The notes under the pieces: model-generated | Seen by the model: only the letters and a program-made list of their open reading frames with translations | Database searches by the model: none | What the model was told of the DNA's origin: nothing | Shown: piece by piece, positions 1-7,055 of the stretch | Position numbering within the stretch: position 1 is the first letter of the stretch | Layout: each line of letters opens with the position of its first letter | Translations under genes and position numbers: made by a program | From: Bacteroidia bacterium | GTDB taxonomy: Bacteria > Bacteroidota > Bacteroidia > Chitinophagales > Saprospiraceae | Direction of reading: 5' to 3' | Length of the DNA: 58,525 nt | Assembly (NCBI GenBank): GCA_030426765.1 | Contig: JAUHXV010000015.1 | Location: 1 to 58,525, forward strand

Positions 1-259
1 TGATTCTGACATTATCAATGATCACATTGGCATAATTCGGAGGCACCGCCAGTCCTGCAAACGTTTTGCTGAAATCAATTTTAATCTCCGGGGAGGTATT
101 CACCTCGTCAAAAGTGATTTCCGGATTGACGCCATCTGTATTCCAGTAGTCAATGTACAATTCGAATTCCTTTCCGGGGTCCGGATTGACATCATTTTTC
201 CCGCAGGATACGAGACACAATACAAGGGCTGCCAGCGATAAAAGCTTGAAGATCTTCAT
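1..259 (-). CDS. Putative lipoprotein, N-terminal part (runs off window start)
   Basis: An open frame on the minus strand starts with ATG at 259 and is still open at base 1, giving 86 residues of a longer protein. The N-terminus MKIFKLLSLAALVLCLVSCG is a lipoprotein signal peptide: two lysines, a hydrophobic core and the lipobox LVSC, with Cys19 as the expected lipidation site. The mature part begins GKNDVNPDP, a flexible acidic spacer usual for Bacteroidota outer-membrane lipoproteins, then shows beta-rich sequence (FELYIDYWN, INPEITFDE-like). No family is recognised; the fold and function lie outside the window. The frame is confident because signal peptide, lipobox and uninterrupted reading agree. 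Confidence 0.75.
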   Translation of the reverse strand, partial: MKIFKLLSLAALVLCLVSCGKNDVNPDPGKEFELYIDYWNTDGVNPEITFDEVNTSPEIKIDFSKTFAGLAVPPNYANVIIDNVRI

Positions 260-642
260 GATATATAATTATTTTTTAACATACAACTTTGGTCTTATAA
301 TCCGATTTACATAATTGAAGACCATATTTTTAGACATAACTCTTAATCCTAATATGATATTTTCATATGGCGCAATATTCATGCCATATTTTACAGATTT
401 GAAGAAAAGCAAATGTATAAGAGGAATGCACTCATGTTTCCGGCTGAAAACGAAAGGTATGCGGGCAAGCGCAACTCCAGAGGTTGGATATTTCGGTCCC
501 ATACAAACGGAATCGAATGACTGTTTCGTATATCAGGGTAAACACCTATTTAGAAAAAAAATGAGTACAAATCGAAAAGGAATCTCTACATTTAGTCCAT
601 TCAATCCCTCACCCTCACTTCTTATTGGAAAAGCAAAAAAAT
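260..642. other. AT-rich intergenic stretch without a supported gene
   Basis: This 383-base stretch lies upstream of the minus-strand lipoprotein gene and before a candidate small RNA. An open frame crosses it on the plus strand (315-707) but its product has no signal, motif or family look, and it runs through the hairpins that follow, so it is not called. A TACATTTA string at 587-594 resembles the Bacteroidota -7 box TAnnTTTG with one mismatch and could start the RNA downstream. Confidence 0.4.
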
Positions 643-662
643 CCATCGGAGATGTCCGATGG
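635..662 (-). terminator. Intrinsic terminator reading leftwards
   Basis: Read on the minus strand, the 8-bp stem CCATCGGA / TCCGATGG with a 4-base loop is followed by A and a run of seven T residues, which fits a Rho-independent terminator. No minus-strand gene ends just upstream, so what it would terminate is unclear; it may protect the lipoprotein promoter from antisense transcription. Confidence 0.45.
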
Positions 663-725
663 TGTGCAGGACACGTGTATGCGAATACCTATGGAGGGGG
701 CATATAGTGCCTGCACTTTTTTTTG
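643..725 (+). ncRNA. Candidate structured small RNA ending in an intrinsic terminator
   Basis: The segment opens with a perfect hairpin, CCATCGGA-gatg-TCCGATGG (643-662). Immediately after, GTGCAGG (664-670) can pair with CCTGCAC (711-717), closing a loop of about 40 bases, and the second arm is followed by eight T residues (718-725), the form of a Rho-independent terminator. A possible -7 box TACATTTA sits at 587-594. A heptamer array starts 16 bases after the T-run, and in this window such arrays follow the 3' ends of genes, which indirectly supports a transcript end here. No Rfam family is recognised. The alternative is a bidirectional terminator between two transcripts. Pairings are seen; expression is inferred. 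Confidence 0.35.
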
Positions 726-740
726 TTCCTTTCCAGGGAA

Positions 741-859
741 CATGGGGCTGGGAGCGGAGAGCTAAGAGCGGAGTGCTAAGAGCGGAGTGCTAAGAGCGGA
801 GTGCTAAGAGCGGAGTGCTAAGAGCGGAGTGCTAAGAGCGGAGTGCTAAGAGCGGAGTG
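741..859 (+). repeat. Heptamer array, 17 units (mostly a 14-bp pair repeated)
   Basis: Seventeen consecutive 7-bp units fill 741-859 without a phase break: CATGGGG, CTGGGAG, CGGAGAG, then CTAAGAG / CGGAGTG alternating seven times. The last seven pairs are exact 14-bp copies. It begins 16 bases after the T-run of the candidate RNA. It shares its 7-bp period, though not its unit, with arrays at 2714, 6862, 6921, 7021, 15563, 30999, 36193 and 36279. Confidence 0.9.
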
Positions 860-869
860 CAACTTGAAA

Positions 870-1065
870 CACCTTGAATTTGGTTTAGCTTGCTTACACA
901 ATCCCCGAGCTAAAGCACGGGGCTCCCGACCCGCTGCACAGCGGGATCGGGATTAAATCATTCTGATAGATGGTCAAGCGCTAAAGCGCGACCGGAATAT
1001 TTTAATCTCTCTAAAATCCCTTTCAACGCATTGAAAGGCTACCATTCAGGGAATCAAAATTCCCT
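870..1065. repeat. Cluster of REP-like hairpins
   Basis: Five imperfect or perfect palindromes follow each other: 903-922 (CCCCG / CGGGG around a GC-taaa-GC core), 925-951 (CCCGACCCGCT / AGCGGG-A-TCGGG, 11 bp with one bulge), 972-993 (GGTC and GCGCT / AGCGC and GACC), 1019-1038 (CCTTTCAA / TTGAAAGG, loop 4) and 1048-1065 (AGGGAAT / ATTCCCT, loop 4). The first and third, with the flank ending CTTACACAA before the first, recur in the same order near 36550-36649. The pattern is that of REP / BIME elements, which in other bacteria are spread by Y1 (RAYT) transposases; no such transposase is in this window. Confidence 0.7.
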
Positions 1066-1081
1066 CGTGCTACAGATCACC

Positions 1082-1111
1082 CTTTGGTCGCCGAAGCTTC
1101 AGCGAAGGAGA
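1082..1111 (-). repeat. 30-bp dispersed element, inverted copy, with octamer tail
   Basis: Read on the minus strand this copy starts TCTCCTTCGCTGAAGC and ends CGGCGACCAAAG, matching plus-strand copies at 2355, 2618, 6801, 6832, 6891, 6963, 15584, 30608 and 30884. It is the only clear inverted copy. It is followed on the plus strand (1112-1140) by 8-bp units of the form CATCACCC / CATAACCC, also seen at 36656-36684. Confidence 0.8.
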
Positions 1112-1190
1112 CCATCACCCCATAACCCTATAACCCCCAAACCGATTTCCCTGAAATCAAGTATCATTGTTCTTTCATAAAATCAATGTG

Positions 1191-2351
1191 ATGAAAGACC
1201 ATATCAGTTACATCCTCAACGATCTGGGTGAAGGGCGATCCAACTACTATAATGCGATGTCTCCGCCGATTATCCAGACAAGCAATTTTGTTTTTCCAAC
1301 GGTAGATACGTTCAGAGAGGCGATTATGGATGAACTCAATGCGCACATCTATACCAAGGGCAATAACCCGACTGTGGAGATGGCGCGAAAGAAGATTGCA
1401 GCGCTGGAGGGGACTGATGATGCGCTCCTTTTCGCCAGCGGAACGGCTGCGATCTCGATGACCATCATGCATTGTGCGGGCCAGGGAGATCATGTCATTT
1501 GTGTCCGGCATCCATATGCCTGGACTGCTACCGTGCTGAGCAAGTATCTCGTTCGATTTGGGGTCGAATATGATTTTGTCGATGGCAGTGACCTGGAGGC
1601 AATTGAAGCGCTTATCAAGCCAAATACGAAACTGCTTTTCCTCGAAAGTCCGAATACATTTACCTACGACATCCAGGACATAGAAGCCTGTGTGGCCTTG
1701 GCAAAGCAATACAATCTCATCACGGCCATGGACAATAGTTATGCGAGTCCAATTTTCCAGCAACCGGCTAAAATGGGGGTAGATATTGTCATCCATTCCG
1801 TGACTAAGTATATCAACGGACATAGCGATGTAGTGGCAGGTGTCGTCTGCAGCTCACAGAAGATTATCAATAAAATGTTTGTCGATGAATTTATGATTCT
1901 GGGAGGCATCCTGCCTCCACAGGAAGCAGCACTTATCCTGCGTGGTTTGCGCACACTTCCCATCAGAATGGAGCGCATTCAAAAGTCCACCGAATATATC
2001 CTCGCGAAACTCAAAGGGCACCCAAAAATTAAGAGGGTCTACTACCCTTTCGATCCTGATTTCCCACAATATGATTTAGCCCGAAAACAAATGAGTGGTT
2101 GCGGCGGACTTTTTACCATCGAATTTGACTTGCCAGACAAAGCCTCGGTCATCGCACTCGTCAATTCGATCAAAAGATGGAAAATTGCCGTCTCGTGGGG
2201 AGGACACGAAGCACTGATGTTTCCCATTGCCGCATTGCATGATATCCCAGGAAGAGACAATCCGCATATCCCCTGGTCCTTTGTTCGGTTTTACGTAGGC
2301 CTCGAAGAACCGGAATATCTGCTTGCGGACCTGCTGGAGGCGATGGGGTGA
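1191..2351 (+). CDS. Cys/Met-metabolism PLP-dependent enzyme (cystathionine gamma-synthase / beta-lyase / methionine gamma-lyase family)
   Basis: A fold-type I PLP enzyme of the Cys_Met_Meta_PP family, cytosolic, acting in trans-sulfuration or on O-acyl-homoserine. Family marks: IYTKGNNPTVEMARKKIAALE near residue 53, the active-site stretch LLFASGTAAIS, the substrate region LFLESPNTFTYDI, the cofactor Asp in AMDNSYASP, and the Schiff-base lysine in HSVTKYINGHSD (Lys206 counted from ATG 1191). The 386-residue length is normal. ATG 1191 is preferred to the in-frame ATG 1167, which adds eight residues before the conserved start. TATCATTG at 1162-1169 is one mismatch from TAnnTTTG. The gene stands alone between repeat clusters, so context does not choose between synthase and lyase. 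The family is sure, the reaction is not. Confidence 0.9.
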   Translation: MKDHISYILNDLGEGRSNYYNAMSPPIIQTSNFVFPTVDTFREAIMDELNAHIYTKGNNPTVEMARKKIAALEGTDDALLFASGTAAISMTIMHCAGQGDHVICVRHPYAWTATVLSKYLVRFGVEYDFVDGSDLEAIEALIKPNTKLLFLESPNTFTYDIQDIEACVALAKQYNLITAMDNSYASPIFQQPAKMGVDIVIHSVTKYINGHSDVVAGVVCSSQKIINKMFVDEFMILGGILPPQEAALILRGLRTLPIRMERIQKSTEYILAKLKGHPKIKRVYYPFDPDFPQYDLARKQMSGCGGLFTIEFDLPDKASVIALVNSIKRWKIAVSWGGHEALMFPIAALHDIPGRDNPHIPWSFVRFYVGLEEPEYLLADLLEAMG

Positions 2352-2354
2352 GCA

Positions 2355-2385
2355 TCTCCTAAGCTAAAGCTACGGCGAGTAAAAG
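2355..2385 (+). repeat. 30-bp dispersed element
   Basis: Copy of the TCTCC...AAGCTACGGCGA...AAAAG element, starting three bases after the stop codon of the PLP-enzyme gene. It leads directly into module A at 2386, the same join seen at 30884-30916. Confidence 0.75.
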
Positions 2386-2469
2386 TGATCTGTGGAACGG
2401 CGCAGCCCCTGACCCCTGTTTTTCTTCGCTTCGCTACAAAAATCCCGGGGGGCTTACCCGCGGTGGAAG
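2386..2469. repeat. Dispersed repeat module A, copy 1 (about 85 bp)
   Basis: Begins TGATCTGTGGAACGGCGCAG and contains CCCCTGACCCCTG, TTTTTCTTCGCTTCGC and ATCCCGGGGGGCTTACCCGC. Near-identical copies lie at 30676-30752 and 30916-31001. No open frame is shared by the copies, and no terminal repeat or target duplication was seen. Copies 1 and 3 are preceded by the 30-bp element and followed by CATGG-type heptamers and module B, so the composite moves or is copied as a unit. Confidence 0.85.
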
Positions 2470-2493
2470 GGCATGGGGCATGGTGCAATCTGT

Positions 2494-2619
2494 GACATAG
2501 CTCATAGAAATAAATTTATATCTGTCTCAAGGAAAGAACATCCCCTTTGCGAGGGGGATCGCTCGAAGAGCGAGGGGGTTCTCCGTGACACAGAAACGTC
2601 AGGATCAAGTGAACGGATC
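2494..2619. repeat. Dispersed hairpin module B, copy 1
   Basis: Starts in ACATAGCTCATAGA and ends CAAGTGAACGGATC; the second copy is 31042-31162. Its centre has two hairpins: ATCCCC (2540-2545) with GGGGAT (2554-2559), and CGCTC-gaa-GAGCG (2560-2572), then GGGGGTTCTCCGTGA. In copy 2 the first stem is ATCCGCC / GGCGGAT, so sequence changed while pairing was kept. It is followed at 2618 by a further 30-bp element. Confidence 0.8.
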
Positions 2620-2648
2620 TCCTTTGCTAAAGCTACAGCGACTAAAAG
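2618..2648 (+). repeat. 30-bp dispersed element
   Basis: TCTCCTTTGCTAAAGC followed by TACAGCGACTAAAAG, joined directly to the end of module B. One of about ten copies, all in gene-free DNA. Confidence 0.8.
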
Positions 2649-2713
2649 CGAGAAGTGATGGATGATTAAAAAATTATAGGCCTGATTAAATGTGCAGTGC
2701 GTAGAGCAATTCC

Positions 2714-2755
2714 ACTCATTACTGACTACTCACAACTTACTACTGACTACTCACT
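2714..2755 (-). repeat. Heptamer array, 6 units, touching the stop codon of the next gene
   Basis: Six units of the form ACTNACT (plus strand: ACTCATT, ACTGACT, ACTCACA, ACTTACT, ACTGACT, ACTCACT) run to base 2755. Read in the direction of the minus-strand gene that stops at 2754-2756, this is TAG followed by TGAGTAG-like heptamers, so the array begins inside or at the stop codon. Confidence 0.85.
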
Positions 2756-5700
2756 ACATTTTAACCACCTGGAACACCTTTCTTTGCCCATCAGCAAGAA
2801 TCTGTATCAAGTACATCCCCTGCGGATAATCGAGCCTGTATGGGATTGAGCTGACATGCCGGACTTCGAGGTAATCAAGCTGCCTGCCATACACATCCGA
2901 AATCTTCATCTGGACATCATTTCGGGTTGAGCCGAGGTCTATAAAGATTTCACTTTGCGTTGGATTCGGATATACGCGTACCGCTGACAAATGATCAGGG
3001 TCATTGGACGACACCAGCATGAGATTTACACACGCAGTAGTATCCACACAACCATTTAGGGTGACGATAGCTGCGTAAGTACCACTTTCAGTGGGAAAGA
3101 ATGACTGCTCAGTCGCACCGGGGATCAATTCATTTGCAATACAATCCATCCACTGATATTCGGCGCTGTCCTGATGAGCGGTTAGAAAGAAGTCATTAAT
3201 GATCATTGTATTGTCCGGGCCTATAATCGAAAGATCCAAGGTAACCACACTATCACAACCAACAGCATTTTGAATCACATAGGTATAAATGCCTGATTCC
3301 GTATACGTTTCCCCACCATCCGGAGTCGTATATGAGATGCACCTCTCAGCTACTTCCGTACCTTCTGAGGAATGAACGATCGTCAGGTCAAGTGTGACGA
3401 TGCTATCACATCCATTTTGCGCAATGAGTACTTCCGTGTACTCGCCAGAGGTAGTCAACACGCCTCCCGGAGTCACAAAACTATCACAGGCTGTTTCCTC
3501 GAGAAATGTTTCTATGTGATTGATTATGGTGAGTTCCAGCAAAATAACACTGTCGCATCCGTGCATATCCTGCAGCGTGTAGTCATAAAAACCGGAAGAT
3601 GTGTACTCATTCCCCAACGGATCTGAATATGAATCGCACTCCGTTCTTGTATCAGTGGTTTCACTATCATCATAAATGGTAAGGTGGTAAAAAATCAGGC
3701 TGTCACATCCATTGGCATTGACGAAGGATTCCATGTATTCACCGGATTCCGTCCAGGTGTTTTGTCCATTTGGTGTGGTGTAGCTATTGCAACTTTCGAC
3801 CGTAACCTCCGATTCATCTCGCTCATTAACGGTCAAGAATACGGTGACAATACTATCACAACCGACGGAAGAAGGGATCGTATCGAGATAAACTCCTGAA
3901 GATGTCCACACTGCTTTACCGTCAAGGGATAACATGCTGTCGCACACTGTCGCTTCGATATTGGCATACACCGGTGGGCAAACATTAATACTGGCCAGAA
4001 AAATATCCTGACCCCCATTGGCGATCAACGGGAAATCATCAGCAAAAGGATCGGCATCCATGGTTTGGGTAAACGCGCCGGCCACATAAAAGTGATTGGC
4101 TTCGTAATGCGCTATTGCATAGGCTACATCAGCCCCTACCCCGCCTATCTGATCCATTCGTCCAAAAGCGCCATCGGATTTTAGGGTAAGCACAAAAACA
4201 TCTTCTTCTCCTGTCGCCTGTGCCCAGGAATCCGGACTGCCGGAATAAAAGTCTGCGTACCCCGTAAAACACCCGGAGACGAGTATATTGCCATTATAAT
4301 CCGAGCTCACATCAATGCCTTTATCATCATGCTCTCCACCGAAACTTCGTGCCCAGTTGAATGTACCGGAAGGGGATAATTTTAATACGAAACCATCATC
4401 ACCTCCATTGGAAGACAAGTAGGAGGTAAACGTACTTGGATTGAAATCAACAACCCCCTGAAACATCCCGGTCAGGAGCACATTGCCGGCAGGATCCATA
4501 TACATGCCATTGATCTCCTCATCCTCGCCTCCACCAATACGCAAAGCCCGGATATAATTGCCCTGGCCTGTGTATGTGGCTACAAAAATATCCTCTAAAC
4601 CATCTGCCGTCAGGGTCTCGTCATTGGATACAGGGTTAAAATTCACTGATTCTGAAAAATGTCCTGTCACCCATACTTGCCCGGTGAGCGTCACAGCTAC
4701 TGCGCGGCCCTCATCAGACCCCGGGCCTCCTAGCCCATGCACCCACATTAATTGCCCTTGAGGCGTATACTTAGCGATGAATATATCTTCCATCCCCTTA
4801 CTGGTCAGCATCGAGACGCCATCAGAGGGATCGAAATCAGCTGTGCTTTCAAAATGTCCCGTGATAAATATATTATCTGTGCCATCTGTCTTTGCAGCTT
4901 TGATTTCGCTATAGCCATCCCCGACGATTTTAACAGCCCAGAGAAATTCTCCGTTTTCGTCTAGCTTGACAATAAATCCACTTCCTTCAACACCTGCAGA
5001 CAAGGGAAATGAATTTGGGCCGGGATCAAAATCAACCGTACCATGAAAGACACCCGTCACAATCAGGTTCTGATCCTTATCCATGGCAATGCTATTCGCT
5101 ATATCCGCTCCGGGACCTCCAATTTGTTTTGCCCAGATCACATCACCGATAGGAGATGTTTTGGAAATAAAAATATCCTCTTCACCTTGTGAAGTCATCA
5201 TATGTACCCCCATACCCGGATCAAAATCAACTGCGCCCTGAAAATGACCGGTCATAAACACATTTCTATTCTCATCCGGAATAACATCCCTTGCCGCAGA
5301 CGAAAGTCCGCCGCCGGAATTATATGCCCAATCAAGGCTATGCGTTGAATGCAGTGGATTACCCGTTTCGTTCCTTCTCAATAAAACCTCACTATCTCCG
5401 AATCGGGTATCCGTCCACGCCACGATCACCAATAAGTCTTCAATGCAAATAGAGGCATTCCCTGAGAATCCCTCTTCAGCTGAGATTTGTTTGCGCGGTG
5501 TCCAGGTGAATCCGCCATCTGTGGAAAAACGGCTCTCCACTTCCCAGTTAGCAAACCCGTCATGGAGTTCGTACCAGGTCAGAAAAGCAAAAGCCCCTTC
5601 CATCATAATCTTGGGTTGCAATGATTCTCTGGGTGTATTCGTAAATCTGATTTGATCTGACCATGTTTCTCCGTTGTCGGAAGACCGAAGGCCAAAAATT

Positions 5701-6503
5701 TCAGCATTACCTTCCTTCAAATCGGACCATACAATAAGAACCGTCTCCCCTACGGCAACAGCAGATGGAAATTCTGATTTCTGCGGATTATTGGTCATGC
5801 GCAGATCCGGCTCCCATGTCTGTCCACCATCGGAAGAACGCTTATAATATATCTCCTCATTTCCATTTCGATTGTCCTGCCATACGATATGGACATCATT
5901 GATGTAGGAGCAAACAGATGCATTTACTGAATTCCCAATATTTGTAGTCAACCGTCTGGGTGTGCCCCAGCTTTGGCCGGCATTTTGTGATTGGCAATAG
6001 AATACTTCTTCAACCTCAAATCGGTTGTCTGTCCATACAAGGTGCACGACAGAGCCTGAAACGGATAAACTTGGAAAGGTAGAGTCTGCAGGGCCATTGC
6101 TGATGCGTTTTTCTGCAGCCCAGTTACTTCCGCCGTCCGACGATTTTCGATAGTAGATTTGATCACTACCGGTTCGCCGGTCTGCCCAGGCGACATGCAC
6201 TTCATCTTTCAGTACCGCAACGGTCGGATACCCTGAAAAAGTGCCATTGTTTGGGGTAAGAAGAACCGCTGCCTGCCAGGTTTTACCACCATCGATAGAG
6301 CGTTGGTAATACACCTCTCCCGCCAATCCGCGTTCGTCGGTATAGACCAGATGGACCACATCACCATTGGCGGCGATGCTATTGGCATTGTTCAGGGATG
6401 TGTAAGATTTACCTGCTGCATTGGTTATACGGGTCTCAGGGCCAAATTGCGCCAATACCCCCAATGGCAGCATCATAATGAGTGTCAACGTAGTTAGTTT
6501 CAT
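2754..6503 (-). CDS. Large secreted T9SS protein with Asp-box, beta-propeller-like and CDS-repeat regions
   Basis: 1249 residues with signal peptide MKLTTLTLIMMLPLGVLA. Residues 45-380 hold sialidase-like BNR repeats with six Asp-box motifs (SIDGGKTW, SSDGGSNW, SQNAGQSW, SSDGGQTW, SSDNGETW, STDGGFTW). Residues 395-840 hold about eight copies of a propeller-type repeat with G-F/H-F-x-G-x-V/A-DFDP and EEDIFISK motifs, like SBBP proteins. Residues 850-1095 carry five beta-sandwich repeats ending GCDSIVTLDLTI. The end, VRVYPNPTQSEIFIDL to VFQVVKM, is a T9SS type A sorting domain, so the protein is exported and probably anchored at the cell surface. No catalytic residues of true sialidases were found; a binding or structural role is more likely. 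Confidence 0.9.
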   Translation of the reverse strand: MKLTTLTLIMMLPLGVLAQFGPETRITNAAGKSYTSLNNANSIAANGDVVHLVYTDERGLAGEVYYQRSIDGGKTWQAAVLLTPNNGTFSGYPTVAVLKDEVHVAWADRRTGSDQIYYRKSSDGGSNWAAEKRISNGPADSTFPSLSVSGSVVHLVWTDNRFEVEEVFYCQSQNAGQSWGTPRRLTTNIGNSVNASVCSYINDVHIVWQDNRNGNEEIYYKRSSDGGQTWEPDLRMTNNPQKSEFPSAVAVGETVLIVWSDLKEGNAEIFGLRSSDNGETWSDQIRFTNTPRESLQPKIMMEGAFAFLTWYELHDGFANWEVESRFSTDGGFTWTPRKQISAEEGFSGNASICIEDLLVIVAWTDTRFGDSEVLLRRNETGNPLHSTHSLDWAYNSGGGLSSAARDVIPDENRNVFMTGHFQGAVDFDPGMGVHMMTSQGEEDIFISKTSPIGDVIWAKQIGGPGADIANSIAMDKDQNLIVTGVFHGTVDFDPGPNSFPLSAGVEGSGFIVKLDENGEFLWAVKIVGDGYSEIKAAKTDGTDNIFITGHFESTADFDPSDGVSMLTSKGMEDIFIAKYTPQGQLMWVHGLGGPGSDEGRAVAVTLTGQVWVTGHFSESVNFNPVSNDETLTADGLEDIFVATYTGQGNYIRALRIGGGEDEEINGMYMDPAGNVLLTGMFQGVVDFNPSTFTSYLSSNGGDDGFVLKLSPSGTFNWARSFGGEHDDKGIDVSSDYNGNILVSGCFTGYADFYSGSPDSWAQATGEEDVFVLTLKSDGAFGRMDQIGGVGADVAYAIAHYEANHFYVAGAFTQTMDADPFADDFPLIANGGQDIFLASINVCPPVYANIEATVCDSMLSLDGKAVWTSSGVYLDTIPSSVGCDSIVTVFLTVNERDESEVTVESCNSYTTPNGQNTWTESGEYMESFVNANGCDSLIFYHLTIYDDSETTDTRTECDSYSDPLGNEYTSSGFYDYTLQDMHGCDSVILLELTIINHIETFLEETACDSFVTPGGVLTTSGEYTEVLIAQNGCDSIVTLDLTIVHSSEGTEVAERCISYTTPDGGETYTESGIYTYVIQNAVGCDSVVTLDLSIIGPDNTMIINDFFLTAHQDSAEYQWMDCIANELIPGATEQSFFPTESGTYAAIVTLNGCVDTTACVNLMLVSSNDPDHLSAVRVYPNPTQSEIFIDLGSTRNDVQMKISDVYGRQLDYLEVRHVSSIPYRLDYPQGMYLIQILADGQRKVFQVVKM

Positions 6504-6800
6504 GTGTGTGATTTAAAACTAAATCCTTAGTTCAGCTAAAAAAGGGAGGGTATTATGGCATCCGCCGGACATACAATTCCACTACAGCGGGCTGCAAATC
6601 AGAGATCAATCCATTTCGCATACTGGATTGCAATGCGATCTCATTAAATAAAATTACGAAATATTTCCCTTTCAGTACGTCTGCTATGTATAAAATTTTA
6701 ACATATATCACAGACTTTACATATGAAGACGGCTTTATACACAACTATACAGCTTTAAGGAAGTCGAAAAATTGAAGACTTGAGACGGTTTGGGTGACTA
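6504..6800. other. AT-rich gap without a supported gene
   Basis: The upstream region of the minus-strand T9SS gene. It is AT-rich and has short open frames without recognisable content. No clear TAnnTTTG box or terminator was found; TAGTTTTA lies a few bases before the start codon on the minus strand but is a weak match. Confidence 0.4.
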
Positions 6801-7055
6801 TCTCCTTTGCTATAGCTATAGCGACTGAAAGTCTCCTTCGCTGAAGCTACGGCGACCAAAGAGTGAGGAGTGAGTAGTGAGTGGTGAGTATCTCCTTCAC
6901 TAAAGCTACGGCGACCAAAGGGTGAGGAGTGAGTGGTGAGTGGTGAGTGGTAAGTGGTAAGTGTCTGTTTCGCTGAGCTACTGCGATTAAAAGTTGAACT
7001 GCGCTCTCAGCACTCTGCTCCATGCTCCATGCCCCATGCCCCATGCCCCATGCCC
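6801..7055 (+). repeat. Repeat block: four 30-bp elements and three heptamer arrays
   Basis: Elements lie at 6801-6831, 6832-6861, 6891-6920 and 6963-6992 (the last weaker). Between them are heptamer arrays: 6862-6889 (AGTGAGT/GGTGAGT type, four units), 6921-6962 (six units, GGTGAGT and GGTAAGT) and 7021-7055 (CATGCTC then four CATGCCC). The third ends at 7055, exactly before the ffh stop codon at 7056-7058; read in the ffh direction it is TAA followed by GGGCATG units. Heptamer and element alternate three times, showing that they amplify as a pair. Confidence 0.85.

Noticed and set aside
315..707. 130-residue open frame on the plus strand
   Set aside because: It runs through strong hairpins and a T-run, has no motif, signal or family look, and the stretch is better explained as regulatory or RNA sequence.
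741..859. CRISPR-like regular repeats
   Set aside because: Units are 7 or 14 bp with no spacers and no cas genes are nearby.
1112..1190. SAM-type riboswitch upstream of the Cys/Met enzyme
   Set aside because: Only repeats and a weak -7 box were found; no SAM-I or SAM-II core could be recognised.
2473..2658. 61-residue frame across module B
   Set aside because: It is not shared by the second copy of the module and follows repeat sequence.
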